A stretch of DNA of 64,000 nucleotides from an uncultured Paracoccaceae bacterium (GCA_947495295.1 CANLYJ010000001.1:1178001-1242000); one strand, 5' to 3'; counted from the stretch's first letter, positions 15,313 through 27,452 are shown. A program made the numbers and translations. Notes: generated by a model not told the origin, from the sequence alone.

Positions 15313-17559
15313 ATGGCCCACATGAAGACACCGCCCACGGCAGGACAGATTATTGCATCCCGGTCCGACCGTCTGGGCGCGCGGCTGATTGCGATCGCCA
15401 ACACGATGCGTTTGGCTGCGAGCTATGGGATTGAATACCAGATTCGGTGGCTTGAAAAATGGGAACTGACAGACCCCACGGACATCTTCACCCCAGAATT
15501 CGTGTCGGAGCGGTTTATCTCGCCTCAGGAATTTACCGAACGCAGGCATCATGCCGCTCCGTTTTCGAACTTCAGTTCTGATCGTCAGAATGCCGATGCG
15601 TTTCTGGCGCATATCGCCCACGGCGAAGACATCATTCTGGACACTGTTTTTGGCATTCATGTCTTTCAGGGGGAGAATGCCGAAGAGGTTCAACGCCTGT
15701 TTCTTGAACAGTTCGACGCGATTCCCTTTGCAAAGCCGTTATTGCCCCACATGGAGATATTGCGAACGCGACTGTCTGACCCTGCAAAAGAGACGGTCGC
15801 TTACCACATTCGCCGCGGCGATCTGGTCAACGATATTCAGGCCATGAACCGCAAATGGCCCAATAAGTTTGTACCTGACGCGTTTTTCGAACGGCATATC
15901 GAAACGCGACTGGCCCGACAGGCCGAAACCATCCTGTTCAGCGATAGCGAGGTTGTGCTGGCGGAATACAAGGCAAAGTTCCCGGGGTTGATCCTTGTTG
16001 CAGACATGTTTGCATTTGATGGCCTGACACAGGCCCAAATCGATTTTCTGGAACTTTATGCGATGTCCTGCTGTCAAAAGATCGTGGCGCCGTTGGAGAG
16101 CGCGTTTTCACAGACGGCCCAGACCATCGGTGGTGCCGATTTCGTAGCCGTTGAAAACGATTTGTCCGAAGAGGAGCGGACCGCTGCCTTTGAAGCGCTG
16201 TGCGACAGTCTGGAACATCGTCCTGATGATTTTGCCAATGAGGGCGATATCGGGCAATGCCTTGTCTATGCGGATCGCTATCTTTGCGAAGCAAACCGCA
16301 AGAAAGATATTGCCCGTATCATGTCAGGATATGTTGCCGATGGCATGTGCCTGTCATTTGTCTTTGCGATCCTGTTCCGGCGCCTGTTTGAGACAGGGCA
16401 GTACGAAGAAATTCTGCGCATGCGTCGGTTTGTCGACGAGGGCTATGTTTATAATCTGCGCTCTTTCGCGCAGGTCGCACTTTACCATGGATGCGCGCAT
16501 CTGATGCTTGGCCAGAAGGCCGAAGGCTTGCGGCAAATCACTGCCGCTTTCTGGCACGAACCCGTTGAGGGTGAAATCAACGCATTATGTTCTTCTTTGA
16601 TCCATCAGGGCGAATTAGACGAAAAAAACTTTTGGTTCAGTGACCGTGCCATCACGCGTTACATGCATAATTCCTGGAGCCATCGGTCCTTGGAAGAGCA
16701 TTATCCGGCAATGCTGGAACAAGAAGTCCTGACGCCGGGAAAACATCTGCCCACCTGTCGGCCACTGGTTTGGGAATGGACCAACTTTACCCGTGCCCAT
16801 CTGAATGCGCATTACAGGTTCAAGGGACATTTCAAGACCTTCACCAAAGGGCTGCGCACCCGCAAATGGCATGAATATGAGCGCGTGCATGCCATGAGTT
16901 TTCTGGCGCTTAGTGAGTGTCTTCAAGGTAATCTGGAAGAGGCGAAGAGACTGGCGCAGCAAGCGCTGGAGATCGAACCGGATAACGCTCTGTTTCATAA
17001 ACGCATGGTGGATGTTTTTCTTGGTCTGGATGATCTGGGCGCAGCGGCAGATCATGCACGCGAGGCGATACGCCTTGATCCGGATGCCCGGATGTATGCC
17101 GCTCTTTTGGGCCATTGCCAGCAGCGGGCTGGCGATATGCAAGCGGCACTGGGGTCGTACCAGATGGCATTGCGGGATGATGTTCTAGCCTTCCCGACGA
17201 TCTATTTCGCGGCTGCGACATGTTGTGATGCCTTGAACGCGCCCGAGATGGAACTGGAGTTTATGGAAAAGGGTTTGGCTTTGTCGCCGACGCAGTGGCG
17301 CGAGCAGGTCAGGCGAGGAAAGTTGCTCGGTCAGCTTGACCGTGGGGGGGAGGCACTTGATGTCTTTCGCAGGACCCATCGGTGGGCTGATCGGCGCCCG
17401 CCGGTTACCTTGGGTCTTGGCCAGATTTTGGACCAGCTTGACCGCCCCGAAGAGGCGATCAAAGTTCTGAGTGATGCGGCAGACCGCTACCCTGACAAAC
17501 CGCAATTCAAGAAAGCGCTGCAAAAGGCACGGAAAACCGCGCGCAAAGGAAGTCAATGA
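15313..17559 (+). CDS. Putative fucosyltransferase-like protein with C-terminal TPR repeats
   Basis: 748 residues from ATG 15313. The N-terminal 290 residues have the features of the alpha-fucosyltransferase/NodZ-POFUT superfamily: SRSDRLGARLIAIANTMRLA near the start and H165-I-R-R-G-D170, the GDP-fucose binding motif HxRRxD. From about 530 to 745 there are tetratricopeptide-type helices (LAQQALEIEPDNALFHKRM, AREAIRLDPDARMYAAL, KVLSDAADRYPDKPQFKKAL). It is divergent from gmd/fcl, which produce GDP-fucose, so transfer of fucose to a surface glycan is a good guess. The acceptor is unknown. It overlaps the next gene by four bases. Confidence 0.7.
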   Translation: MAHMKTPPTAGQIIASRSDRLGARLIAIANTMRLAASYGIEYQIRWLEKWELTDPTDIFTPEFVSERFISPQEFTERRHHAAPFSNFSSDRQNADAFLAHIAHGEDIILDTVFGIHVFQGENAEEVQRLFLEQFDAIPFAKPLLPHMEILRTRLSDPAKETVAYHIRRGDLVNDIQAMNRKWPNKFVPDAFFERHIETRLARQAETILFSDSEVVLAEYKAKFPGLILVADMFAFDGLTQAQIDFLELYAMSCCQKIVAPLESAFSQTAQTIGGADFVAVENDLSEEERTAAFEALCDSLEHRPDDFANEGDIGQCLVYADRYLCEANRKKDIARIMSGYVADGMCLSFVFAILFRRLFETGQYEEILRMRRFVDEGYVYNLRSFAQVALYHGCAHLMLGQKAEGLRQITAAFWHEPVEGEINALCSSLIHQGELDEKNFWFSDRAITRYMHNSWSHRSLEEHYPAMLEQEVLTPGKHLPTCRPLVWEWTNFTRAHLNAHYRFKGHFKTFTKGLRTRKWHEYERVHAMSFLALSECLQGNLEEAKRLAQQALEIEPDNALFHKRMVDVFLGLDDLGAAADHAREAIRLDPDARMYAALLGHCQQRAGDMQAALGSYQMALRDDVLAFPTIYFAAATCCDALNAPEMELEFMEKGLALSPTQWREQVRRGKLLGQLDRGGEALDVFRRTHRWADRRPPVTLGLGQILDQLDRPEEAIKVLSDAADRYPDKPQFKKALQKARKTARKGSQ

Positions 17560-19034
17560 AGCAACCCCGCCCCGCAAATGCGGCCTATGATAAAGTCCAC
17601 CTTCTGCTTTACAGCAACGAGGTAGAGCCTTTTGCCCGCAACGCGGAAAATTACTGCGATGCGGCCTTGAGGGTCGGGTTTGACAGCGCCCGCCATTACA
17701 CGGAACGTGAGTTGCGTGATACTGCATTCTGGCAGGAAAACAGCGGCATTCTGGAACAGGGCCGCGGGGCTGGGTATTGGCTTTGGAAACCTTATATCCT
17801 ACTGGAAACACTACAGAATATCGGTGACGATGACGTGCTGGTCTATAATGATGTGGGTCGTTATTCGCCCGGATCGTTTGATCCGTTTCCCCGGTTTCCT
17901 CATACGTTGTTGCAGCTGACCGCCTTGTCGCGCAAGCGCTATATCAAGGGTTTTATCACTGAATTCATGCATCAGGCACATCATACAAAGGCCGATTGTT
18001 TTCAGCTGATGGATGCAATGAATGACACGATGCTGCATGCACCGCAAATCAGCGCGGGTCCAATGATCTTGATGCGCTCACCAGAGGTGTTCGCGTTCTT
18101 GGAAGCCTGGCTGAACTATTCAAAGGACCCACGCATCCTGACCGACATACCTGATGAGGTTGCGCCGACCCACTGGGATTTTGAGGAGCACCGCCATGAT
18201 CAGGCGATTGCATCAATCCTCGCCCACAGGATGCGTGCCCACTATGTGGATATGTCGCGCGATGGCATTCAGCACACCAAGCGAAAGGCACAACAGCTTT
18301 ACCCCGGCGTGCCACGTCTTCCGACCCATGTGGGGTATCTGTCTGAACTGGTTCGGTTGGCGCTGCCTGACAGTTTCTGGGACGCACCGCAGCCGGATCT
18401 CGCCCAATGTGCCACGATTTTGGCAAATCTGGAACAGGACAACCCGATCCCGTTCAAACCCCGCAATGTCAGTAACAAGATCAATACGGCCCGTTATGTT
18501 GCAGGTTTTGCGGACCGGCAGTCAGAGGTCGACCTGGACCAGCTGCGAGCAATGCTGACTGGCGATCCGATTGCGGTGTTGTATTTGCATTGGTTTAAAA
18601 AGCTGGAAGTGGACCAGGCAGATTTTTGGCAATCTGTTGTGGCGAATGTGCAGGGCAAGGCCCAAGACGAATTGGACCTTGATGTGGATGACATTAACCC
18701 GCAGGTCCTTCGACTTACGGTGCGCAGCTTTTTCGAAACACTGGCCCGATTTGCCGAAGTACAGCAATCCGTTAACCGCCAGATGGTCCGATCCAGTTTT
18801 TCTGACGATCTGCGCACGATCTGGAAAGAGCGTTACAAGAACTTCAAATCCCAACGGTCATGTGACGCGCTTGATCAGGTGGTTGCCATGTCGGCCTATC
18901 TGGAGGATGTTGATGCTCGTGCCAGCGGCAAGTTGCGGCGTCGTGCCTTGGTTGATGACATACATGCATGCGCTGCAGCATTTCTGGACCTGCCGCCGAC
19001 AGATGATGTCACGCCGCCGTTCGGGCCTGTTTGA
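17556..19034 (+). CDS. Putative glycosyltransferase of the surface-sugar locus
   Basis: 492 residues. The N-terminal half has motifs seen in bacterial GT-A-like transferases of surface glycans: GAGYWLWKPYILLETLQNIGDDDVLVYNDVGRY, with a possible metal-binding acidic pair, and ISAGPMILMRSPE. The C-terminal 200 residues are helical and unassigned. The ATG lies in an ATGA overlap with the TPR fucosyltransferase-like gene, so both proteins are likely made together. Its 3' end overlaps the convergent oxyR gene by 26 bases. Confidence 0.6.
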   Translation: MKQPRPANAAYDKVHLLLYSNEVEPFARNAENYCDAALRVGFDSARHYTERELRDTAFWQENSGILEQGRGAGYWLWKPYILLETLQNIGDDDVLVYNDVGRYSPGSFDPFPRFPHTLLQLTALSRKRYIKGFITEFMHQAHHTKADCFQLMDAMNDTMLHAPQISAGPMILMRSPEVFAFLEAWLNYSKDPRILTDIPDEVAPTHWDFEEHRHDQAIASILAHRMRAHYVDMSRDGIQHTKRKAQQLYPGVPRLPTHVGYLSELVRLALPDSFWDAPQPDLAQCATILANLEQDNPIPFKPRNVSNKINTARYVAGFADRQSEVDLDQLRAMLTGDPIAVLYLHWFKKLEVDQADFWQSVVANVQGKAQDELDLDVDDINPQVLRLTVRSFFETLARFAEVQQSVNRQMVRSSFSDDLRTIWKERYKNFKSQRSCDALDQVVAMSAYLEDVDARASGKLRRRALVDDIHACAAAFLDLPPTDDVTPPFGPV

Positions 19035-19902
19035 CGATATTTCTGACCTTAATCAGGTGCTGGGCAAGCGGGTTGCTTTTGCGCCAGATCATCCCCACGG
19101 TCCGCGATGGTGCGGGGGCGTCGAAACGTGCAACCGATACCTGCGCCGCACTGGTTTCGATGGCAACAGCCATGTCGGGGATAAGCGTGACCCCGATACC
19201 GGCCCCGACCATCTGCACAAGTGTGGAAAGCGCACTGCCATCAAGCCCATCGCGCGGCAGTCCGGATCGTAGGTTGCAAAAGGCCAGCGCCTGATCCCGG
19301 AAGCAATGCCCTTCCTCCAGCAGCAAAAGCCGCATTTCGCGCAAAGTTGCGGCATTTGGGACGGGTTTGTCGGCGTCCTCGATCGGGCGTACCAAGACGA
19401 AATCTTCGCGAAACAACGGCATTTCTGTAAATGCAGCTTCAGAGACGGGCAGGGCCACAATTGCGGTGTCGATCTTACCCTCTGCCAGTTCCTGCAACAG
19501 GCGTGGCGTCAATGTCTCGCGGATATGTAAATCAAGATCGGGATAGGCGTGTGTCAGGTGCCCGATGATTGCGGGCAACATGTATGGTGCAATGGTTGGG
19601 ATGATACCCAGTCGCAACCGGCCTGACATGGCATCACCAGCAGCCCGAGCCAAAGTTCCGAGTTCATCGACCGCACGCAGGATGTCGCGCGCGCGCTGCG
19701 CAAACTCTTCGCCAAAGCTGGTCAAGCGCACAGCCCGTGCCTGGCGCTCGAAAAGCTGCGTGCCGAGCGTTTCTTCGAGTTCTTTGATTTGCATGGAAAG
19801 GGCGGGCTGCGAGATTGCACAGAGTTCTGCCGCTCGCCCGAAATGCTGCTGCTGGGTAAGCATTTCGAAGTAACGCAGTTGCTTGAGGGTCAGGTTATTC
19901 AT
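19009..19902 (-). CDS. oxyR: Hydrogen peroxide sensor OxyR (LysR family)
   Basis: 297 residues. The LysR helix-turn-helix is at about 18-37 (HFGRAAELCAISQPALSMQI). The peroxide-sensing cysteine pair is present as C200 and C209 in EEGHCFRDQALAFC, spaced as in E. coli OxyR (199/208). It is divergent from katG, its classical target, across a 139-base region. Activation of katG on oxidation is expected from the family. Confidence 0.93.
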   Translation of the reverse strand: MNNLTLKQLRYFEMLTQQQHFGRAAELCAISQPALSMQIKELEETLGTQLFERQARAVRLTSFGEEFAQRARDILRAVDELGTLARAAGDAMSGRLRLGIIPTIAPYMLPAIIGHLTHAYPDLDLHIRETLTPRLLQELAEGKIDTAIVALPVSEAAFTEMPLFREDFVLVRPIEDADKPVPNAATLREMRLLLLEEGHCFRDQALAFCNLRSGLPRDGLDGSALSTLVQMVGAGIGVTLIPDMAVAIETSAAQVSVARFDAPAPSRTVGMIWRKSNPLAQHLIKVRNIVKQARTAA

Positions 19903-19909
19903 AAGTTCA

Positions 19910-19946
19910 AGTTATTGATGCTATCAGAAAATTCAACTTAATCTAA
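19910..19946. promoter_or_regulatory. Candidate OxyR site between oxyR and katG
   Basis: CTAT at 19921 and CTAA at 19943 are exactly 22 bases apart, the spacing of alternate elements in the ATAG-N7-CTAT-N7 OxyR pattern. The intervening elements match poorly. The stretch is AT-rich and lies between the two divergent starts. Confidence 0.3.
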
Positions 19947-20032
19947 TCGGTTTGCTTTGTTATCGTATTTTCATGTGGGGGCCGTATCGCATGTGACGGT
20001 CCGCAAATCCGCGAAAACCCAGATCAGCCTAG

Positions 20033-22237
<2,205 letters not shown>

Positions 22238-22255
22238 ATATTCGCCATAAAAAAG

Positions 22256-22289
22256 AAAAAGCCCGGTCAGTTTTGACCGGGCTTTTTTG
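22256..22289. terminator. Bidirectional rho-independent terminator
   Basis: Stem GCCCGGTCA (22261-22269) with TGACCGGGC (22274-22282) around GTTT, followed by six T on the plus strand and preceded by A-rich sequence that gives a T run on the minus strand. It serves katG and the convergent gene at 22311-22565. Confidence 0.92.
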
Positions 22290-22310
22290 TAATGGCCATG
22301 TGGTTGCGTC

Positions 22311-22565
22311 TTACCCTTCGAGCGAGGCGAGCCGTTTTTTCAGGTTGGCCTTTTCTTCACGCAGTGCGGCAAGGGCCGTTTTTTCGTTGGCCAGTTCGAT
22401 CCGCGATTGTTCGAGGTTGCTGCGCCAGAAGTCGACTTCTGAACTCAGCGAGTCCAAGGCCTGCTTTGAAGCCCCCTCAAATCGCCAGATCACCCAGCCC
22501 AGGATAACACCCGCCACAAATGTGCAGGCCATGAATATGAATGTTTGTAGCAGTAAAGGCGACAT
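22311..22565 (-). CDS. Small membrane-anchored coiled-coil protein
   Basis: 84 residues from ATG 22565, which is preceded by AGGAGG six bases away; the longer 142-residue frame is not supported. One N-terminal membrane helix (TFIFMACTFVAGVILGWVIW) is followed by a heptad-rich helix to the end (NLEQSRIELANEKTALAALREEKANLKKRLASLE). Its ribosome site overlaps the stop of the OmpA-family gene, so the two are one operon. It probably works with that protein at the envelope; the exact role is unknown. Confidence 0.8.
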   Translation of the reverse strand: MSPLLLQTFIFMACTFVAGVILGWVIWRFEGASKQALDSLSSEVDFWRSNLEQSRIELANEKTALAALREEKANLKKRLASLEG

Positions 22566-22575
22566 CGTTATCCTC

Positions 22576-24222
22576 CTACTCGGTTTCTGTGGTGGTTGCG
22601 GCGTCTGTGTTTTCGCGCAGCTGCCATTCAAAGCTAATCCGGCGATTTGCTGCACGGCCTTCGTTTGTGTCGTTTGAGGCGATTGGATTTGCTTCGCCAT
22701 AACCCACGGCGACCATGGTATCTGGGGACAACCCCCCATCAGTCGATAGGAAATCCAAAACAGCCTGCGCGCGCGTTTCGCTCAGCGCCTGATTGCTTGA
22801 TTCGCCGCCAAGGCTATCAGTATGCCCACCAATTTCGATGATCAGATCATCGCTTTCGCATTCCCGGGCAAGGTCGCGCAACCGCTCCAGCGTCGCGATT
22901 GACCCGTCGGCAATGGCGGAAGTGCCGGTGCTGAAATTGATCTGTGCGTTCTCCAATATGTCGTTGGCGCGGGCCAAACAGACATCAGCCCGTTCCGTAG
23001 GATCGCCGGGCAATTCTTCTACATCATCAACCCGCAGGCTGCTGATGAGAACGGATTGCTGCACAACGCGCTGTCGCAACTCGGCAAGTTCCGCTTGGAG
23101 CGCGGCGACTTGTTCTGTGTCGGCGAGTGCGGTGCCTTCGTCCGGTGAGGCGTCTTCGAGCGCTGCAATCGTCGCATCACGCGCCGCCACTGTTTCTGTT
23201 AGTTCGTCAATCTGGACCTGCAATGCGGAGGCGGCAGCAAGCTTTTCTTCCAACGTCCCAATTGTCTGATCCCGCGATGCCACCTCAGCGGTGAGGGCGG
23301 CAAGCGCGTCTTCGTCCGGGGCGTCTGCACTGGCTTGCTCTACCGCAGTTTCGAGGGCGGTGATCGCTGCGTCGCGTTCGGCCAAGGTTGCTGTCAGCTC
23401 TGCGATTTGGCTTTCCAGGTTTTCCTGGGCGGGGGATGCGTCAAACTCGGCGATTGTTGCGTCACGCTCTGCGACGGTTGCGCTTAGGGCGGCAATTTCT
23501 TCGGTCAGTTCCGATGCCTCATTTGTCAATGTGTCAACGACCTGGTCGCGCTCGCCAAGCATGGCGGTAAGTGCTTCAAGATCGCTACTTAGCTCTTCAA
23601 TAGTTGCACTCTGCGTCGCGATTTCGGCTTGCAGCGCCTCTGCCTGACCATCTGTTGAGCCGGCAACGGCTGCTGATGCGTCAAGGCCTGCCTCCAGTTC
23701 GGCGATACGTGCGGTGGCATTGTCAGCCTCGGCGGTTAATTCCGTGACTTGTTCGGACATCGTTGCCAGTTCTGCCATCGCAGTCGCGAGTTTGTCGTTC
23801 AGTGACGCGATCAAATTGTCCGCTTCTGTCAGCCGTGTTCTGCCATCGGCCAATTGCGTTTCGAGCTCGCCAATAACAGACGATGAAGCATCGGCACTTT
23901 GTGATTGTTCTGCAAGGGCGGCATTTGCAGCGTCTCGTTCAGCCGTTAGCTGTTCAAGCGTCGCGATCAGGTTGTCGCGCTCGGTTGTCACCGACTGGAT
24001 CGTGTCCGACAATGTACTTATTTCAGACTGCTGTTGGCTGCTTGCTTCCTCCAAAGCGGTGATCTGGTCGCCCAGATCCGACTTTGCCTGCGCAAGTTGT
24101 GTTTCAAGCACGGCCTGTGCTTCTGCTGTCGCTGTTTGATTATCTGCCGTTACAAAACGTGACGCCACAAAGAAGGTCAGCGCCGTCAGGCATAGTATCG
24201 CCGCAATGAGCAAAGCTCTCAT
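22576..24222 (-). CDS. OmpA-family protein with a long alanine-rich coiled coil
   Basis: 548 residues from ATG 24222 (AAGGAAC upstream); the frame could be extended to 24288 without support. The N-terminus is a signal or membrane anchor (ALLIAAILCLTALTFFVASRF). Residues about 30-400 are a long coiled coil made of repeated units such as LTATLAERDAAITALE and TVAARDATIAALE. The C-terminal 120 residues are an OmpA/MotB peptidoglycan-binding domain (IEIGGHTDSLGGESSN, NQALSETRAQAVLDFL, GYGEANPIASNDTNEGRAANRRISFEW). It would span the periplasm and bind the cell wall. Internal repeats make length variation between strains likely. Confidence 0.85.
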   Translation of the reverse strand: MRALLIAAILCLTALTFFVASRFVTADNQTATAEAQAVLETQLAQAKSDLGDQITALEEASSQQQSEISTLSDTIQSVTTERDNLIATLEQLTAERDAANAALAEQSQSADASSSVIGELETQLADGRTRLTEADNLIASLNDKLATAMAELATMSEQVTELTAEADNATARIAELEAGLDASAAVAGSTDGQAEALQAEIATQSATIEELSSDLEALTAMLGERDQVVDTLTNEASELTEEIAALSATVAERDATIAEFDASPAQENLESQIAELTATLAERDAAITALETAVEQASADAPDEDALAALTAEVASRDQTIGTLEEKLAAASALQVQIDELTETVAARDATIAALEDASPDEGTALADTEQVAALQAELAELRQRVVQQSVLISSLRVDDVEELPGDPTERADVCLARANDILENAQINFSTGTSAIADGSIATLERLRDLARECESDDLIIEIGGHTDSLGGESSNQALSETRAQAVLDFLSTDGGLSPDTMVAVGYGEANPIASNDTNEGRAANRRISFEWQLRENTDAATTTETE

Positions 24223-24499
24223 AGATGTGTTCCTTGTAAACCTGCCTCGACTGAGACAGAGCCATATCTCTTCTCTTTTCGCAACCATAGTTACGAATTT
24301 GGTCTTATTTTGGGCGATGGAGACGACAAAATGCGCCGTTGCTCGAACCGGTTACTCCTGTTTTGCGTGAGTTCAAGAAGCGTAGCGTCGCAATGATTTT
24401 GTCACAAACTGGCATCACGAAGACCGCAAAGTGTGGTTTGGCATAGGTCTGGGCAAACCGTTCCGGGTTGGTCGCCTGAGACATCCACACCACCCAGGT

Positions 24500-24790
24500 T
24501 CAGACCCTCGCAAGCGCCAGTTTATACTTCTGCGTGAGTACCTTGCCGACCTCAAGCCCCAACTCTGTTAGGATATGATCTGCCTCATTAACCGGTCGAT
24601 CCGAGTGGTCGTGGCGTTTTTCGATCAAGCCGAGCCGCCTGAACACTGACTTTTTTCGGTTGCCAACTTGGATCGTCATCGCGTTGCCGCCGGTCTCAAC
24701 GCTCCAGCAATTATAGGCATGTGCGATGATATGTTTGTCCCGTCGTCCAGTGAGTTGGGCGATGATCTGTTCAATTTGTTCGTCAGCCAT
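24500..24790 (-). CDS. Small hypothetical protein, possibly winged-helix
   Basis: 96 residues: MADEQIEQIIAQLTGRRDKHII, then NRKKSVFRRLGLIEKRHD and HILTELGLEVGKVL. The second half has the look of a winged-helix DNA-binding segment ending in a typical transcript-like LTELG strand-helix. The Shine-Dalgarno is weak (AAGAG). It stands alone between the OmpA-family operon and the isocitrate dehydrogenase gene. Confidence 0.5.
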   Translation of the reverse strand: MADEQIEQIIAQLTGRRDKHIIAHAYNCWSVETGGNAMTIQVGNRKKSVFRRLGLIEKRHDHSDRPVNEADHILTELGLEVGKVLTQKYKLALARV

Positions 24791-25130
24791 GATTTGTTTT
24801 CATTACTCTTACAGGCGGGTGACACCTTTACAGCATGGTGGATTGGGGAAATCAGGGGGAAGAATCTGCGGCTTGGATCAGAATTGGATAGGGCCTAATC
24901 CTAGTCAGCAGGAGCTACGACGAGCATAGGTCGCGTGAAACCCGGCGCAGGGGATGAAGAGCATCTTAGCTTTATGCTTTCCATTCTCAGAGCAATGCCA
25001 GCTTTATCATGGCTTTAATGGATAAAACGGGCGGGAAGTGAATGTTTTCGTGTCGTATGCGATGGTATACTGTCGACGTTCTGGAAATCATCGGGTATGA
25101 GACCCCAAATTCAGCCAATGGGAGCATCAC
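24791..25130. other. Intergenic region before the isocitrate dehydrogenase gene
   Basis: 340 bases without a credible gene. It holds the promoter region of the isocitrate dehydrogenase gene and a GGGAG ribosome site just before 25131. No repeats or structured RNA were recognised. Confidence 0.5.
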
Positions 25131-27320
25131 ATGCCCGACATCATTTACACCAAAGTCGATGAAGCACCGGAACTTGCCTCTGCGTCGTTTCTACCAATCA
25201 TTCAACGATTTGCTGCCGCGGCGGACGTAACCGTCGAAACAAAGGACATCAGCCTTGCCGGACGGATTTTGGCGACGTTCCCCGAATACCTGAACGACGA
25301 TCAGCGCCAGTCAGATGACCTTGCCGAACTGGGCCGTCTGGTCAAAACCGCCGAAGCGAATGTGATCAAGCTGCCAAATATCTCGGCTTCCGTGCCGCAG
25401 CTGGTGGCTGCGATCAAGGAGCTTCAGAGCCAGGGCTTTGCCTTGCCTGACTACCCCGAGGCACCTGAAACCGAGGCTGAAAAAGCTGTACGTGCGAAAT
25501 ATGACGGCATCAAAGGGTCGGCCGTGAACCCGGTGCTGCGCGAGGGCAACTCTGACCGACGGGCCGCGAAGGCGGTGAAGAGCTTTGCGCAAAAGAACCC
25601 GCACCGGATGGGTGATTGGACTGCAGATAGCAAGACCCATGTGTCGTCCATGTCCGGCAATGATTTTGTGTCCAACGAAGTCTCGGCCACGCTGAAAAAC
25701 GATGCTGTTGCCAAGATTGTGCTGGAAACCGCGCAAGGCGAGACTGTGCTGAAACAGGACATCGCATATCCTGCGGGGACTGTGGTTGATGCGACATTCA
25801 TGAGTGTCGCTGCCCTGAAGGATTTTCTTGCCGCCGAGATCGAAAAAACAAAGGCGCAAGGCATTCTATTTTCGCTCCACCTGAAAGCGACGATGATGAA
25901 GGTGTCTGATCCCATCATCTTTGGCCATGGCGTCAAGGCTTTTCTTGCGCCTGTTTTTGAAAAACATAGCGACACGCTTGCTGATCTGGGTGTGAACGCA
26001 AACGCTGGTCTTGGTGATTTGCTGGCGCGCGTAAAGGATAATGCCGCCATCATGACGGACATTGATGCCTGCATGGCGGCCCGCCCGCCAATGTATATGG
26101 TCGATTCAGACAAAGGTATCACAAACCTGCATGTATCGTCTGATGTGATCATTGATGCGTCTATGCCCGCATTGATCCGTGCGGGCGGCAAAGGCTGGGG
26201 CCCTGACGGTCGTGAGGCGGACGCCAATTGCGTCATTCCCGATAATTCCTACGCGCCGGTCTATGACGAAACGATCAAGTTTTTCAAAGAGAACGGCAAG
26301 CTGAACCCGGCCACGGCCGGTACAGTCCAGAATATCGGCCTGATGGCGCAGAAAGCCGAAGAATACGGCTCTCATCCAACAACATTTGAAGTCCCGGAGG
26401 CGGGGACCGTCAGGATGATCCTAGATGACGGCACTGTCCTGCATGAGCACGCTGTAGAGGCCGGCGATATCTGGCGTTCTGCTGCGACGCGCAAGGCTCC
26501 AATCGAAGACTGGGTAAACCTTGCGATCTCACGCCAGAAGGCGGAGGGCTGTCGCGCCATATTTTGGTTGGACAAGGACCGGGCCCATGACGCAGAGCTG
26601 CTTGCATATGTTGAACCGATCCTTGCTGCGCATGGCATGACCGACAAGTTCGAAATCATGGCCCCGCGCGACGCCACACGGGCATCACTTGAGACAATTA
26701 CCAAAGGTGACAACACGATCGCGGTCTCCGGCAACGTCCTGCGCGACTACCTGACCGATCTGTTCCCGATTCTGGAACTGGCCACCTCTGCCAAGATGCT
26801 TTCCATCGTGAAGCTGATGAACGGGGGCGGCTTGTTTGAAACTGGCGCTGGCGGCTCTGCGCCCAAGCACGTCCAGCAGTTGATGGAACAAAACCATCTG
26901 CGCTGGGACAGCCTTGGCGAGTTCTGCGCGTTGGGGGAAAGCCTGCATTTTCTGGCGGATGCCAAAGGCAACGACAAGGCGCGCGTTCTCGCGCAAGCAG
27001 TTGAAGATGCGACGCAAGGCATCCTAGATGATAGTCGGTCACCGTCCCGCAAAGTGGGTGAGCCGGATAATCGCGACAGCCACTATTGGTTTGCCCGATA
27101 TTGGGCTAATGCCTTGGCCAAGCAAACGAATGATGCAGAGCTTGCAGCGCATTTTGTCCCAATCGCCGACGCTTTGTCGGCTCAAGAACAGCAAATCCTA
27201 TCTGAACTTGCCGCTGCGCAAGGGCCTGCTGTTGATCTGGGTGGCTACTACCGCACCGACGCGGCCAAAACCACGGCGGTCATGCGTCCATCAGAGACAC
27301 TTAACAGCATCATGGGTTAG
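25131..27320 (+). CDS. icd: Monomeric NADP-dependent isocitrate dehydrogenase
   Basis: 729 residues, the size of the monomeric (IDH-II) enzyme that converts isocitrate to 2-oxoglutarate and CO2 in the TCA cycle. Conserved stretches are present throughout: [27 protein letters not shown] at the start, [14 protein letters not shown] with the substrate-binding Ser and Arg residues, [15 protein letters not shown] in the middle, and [16 protein letters not shown] late. GGGAG lies before ATG 25131. It stands alone, with a large hairpin region after it. Confidence 0.95.
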   Translation: MPDIIYTKVDEAPELASASFLPIIQRFAAAADVTVETKDISLAGRILATFPEYLNDDQRQSDDLAELGRLVKTAEANVIKLPNISASVPQLVAAIKELQSQGFALPDYPEAPETEAEKAVRAKYDGIKGSAVNPVLREGNSDRRAAKAVKSFAQKNPHRMGDWTADSKTHVSSMSGNDFVSNEVSATLKNDAVAKIVLETAQGETVLKQDIAYPAGTVVDATFMSVAALKDFLAAEIEKTKAQGILFSLHLKATMMKVSDPIIFGHGVKAFLAPVFEKHSDTLADLGVNANAGLGDLLARVKDNAAIMTDIDACMAARPPMYMVDSDKGITNLHVSSDVIIDASMPALIRAGGKGWGPDGREADANCVIPDNSYAPVYDETIKFFKENGKLNPATAGTVQNIGLMAQKAEEYGSHPTTFEVPEAGTVRMILDDGTVLHEHAVEAGDIWRSAATRKAPIEDWVNLAISRQKAEGCRAIFWLDKDRAHDAELLAYVEPILAAHGMTDKFEIMAPRDATRASLETITKGDNTIAVSGNVLRDYLTDLFPILELATSAKMLSIVKLMNGGGLFETGAGGSAPKHVQQLMEQNHLRWDSLGEFCALGESLHFLADAKGNDKARVLAQAVEDATQGILDDSRSPSRKVGEPDNRDSHYWFARYWANALAKQTNDAELAAHFVPIADALSAQEQQILSELAAAQGPAVDLGGYYRTDAAKTTAVMRPSETLNSIMG

Positions 27321-27383
27321 GGCGACCAAGCCTGCTTTTGCGAAAAACCAGGTTTGCGTGCCTGATCTGTCCTGTGACTAAGA

Positions 27384-27452
27384 GCAATGATCACGACGGC
27401 CGCGCCTGTTTTGCGTCATACCCGCCAGTTTTTCGGCGGGTATGATCATTGC
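27384..27452. terminator. Nested inverted repeats after the isocitrate dehydrogenase gene
   Basis: Inner stem TCATACCCGCC (27416-27426) with GGCGGGTATGA (27435-27445), eight-base loop; outer arms GCAATGATCA (27384-27393) and TGATCATTGC (27443-27452). There is no strong T run. It may end transcription or stabilise the 3' end. Confidence 0.6.

Noticed and set aside
18571..19272. 233-codon plus-strand frame
   Set aside because: It is a shifted reading of the glycosyltransferase gene and of antisense oxyR; the sequence is rich in R, W and C as expected for a shadow frame.
24305..24493. 62-codon minus-strand frame after the small winged-helix-like gene
   Set aside because: GTG start without a clear ribosome site and no protein-like pattern; could not be supported.
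25451..26236. 261-codon minus-strand open frame
   Set aside because: It lies fully antisense inside the well-supported isocitrate dehydrogenase gene and its product is rich in A, S and R without family features.
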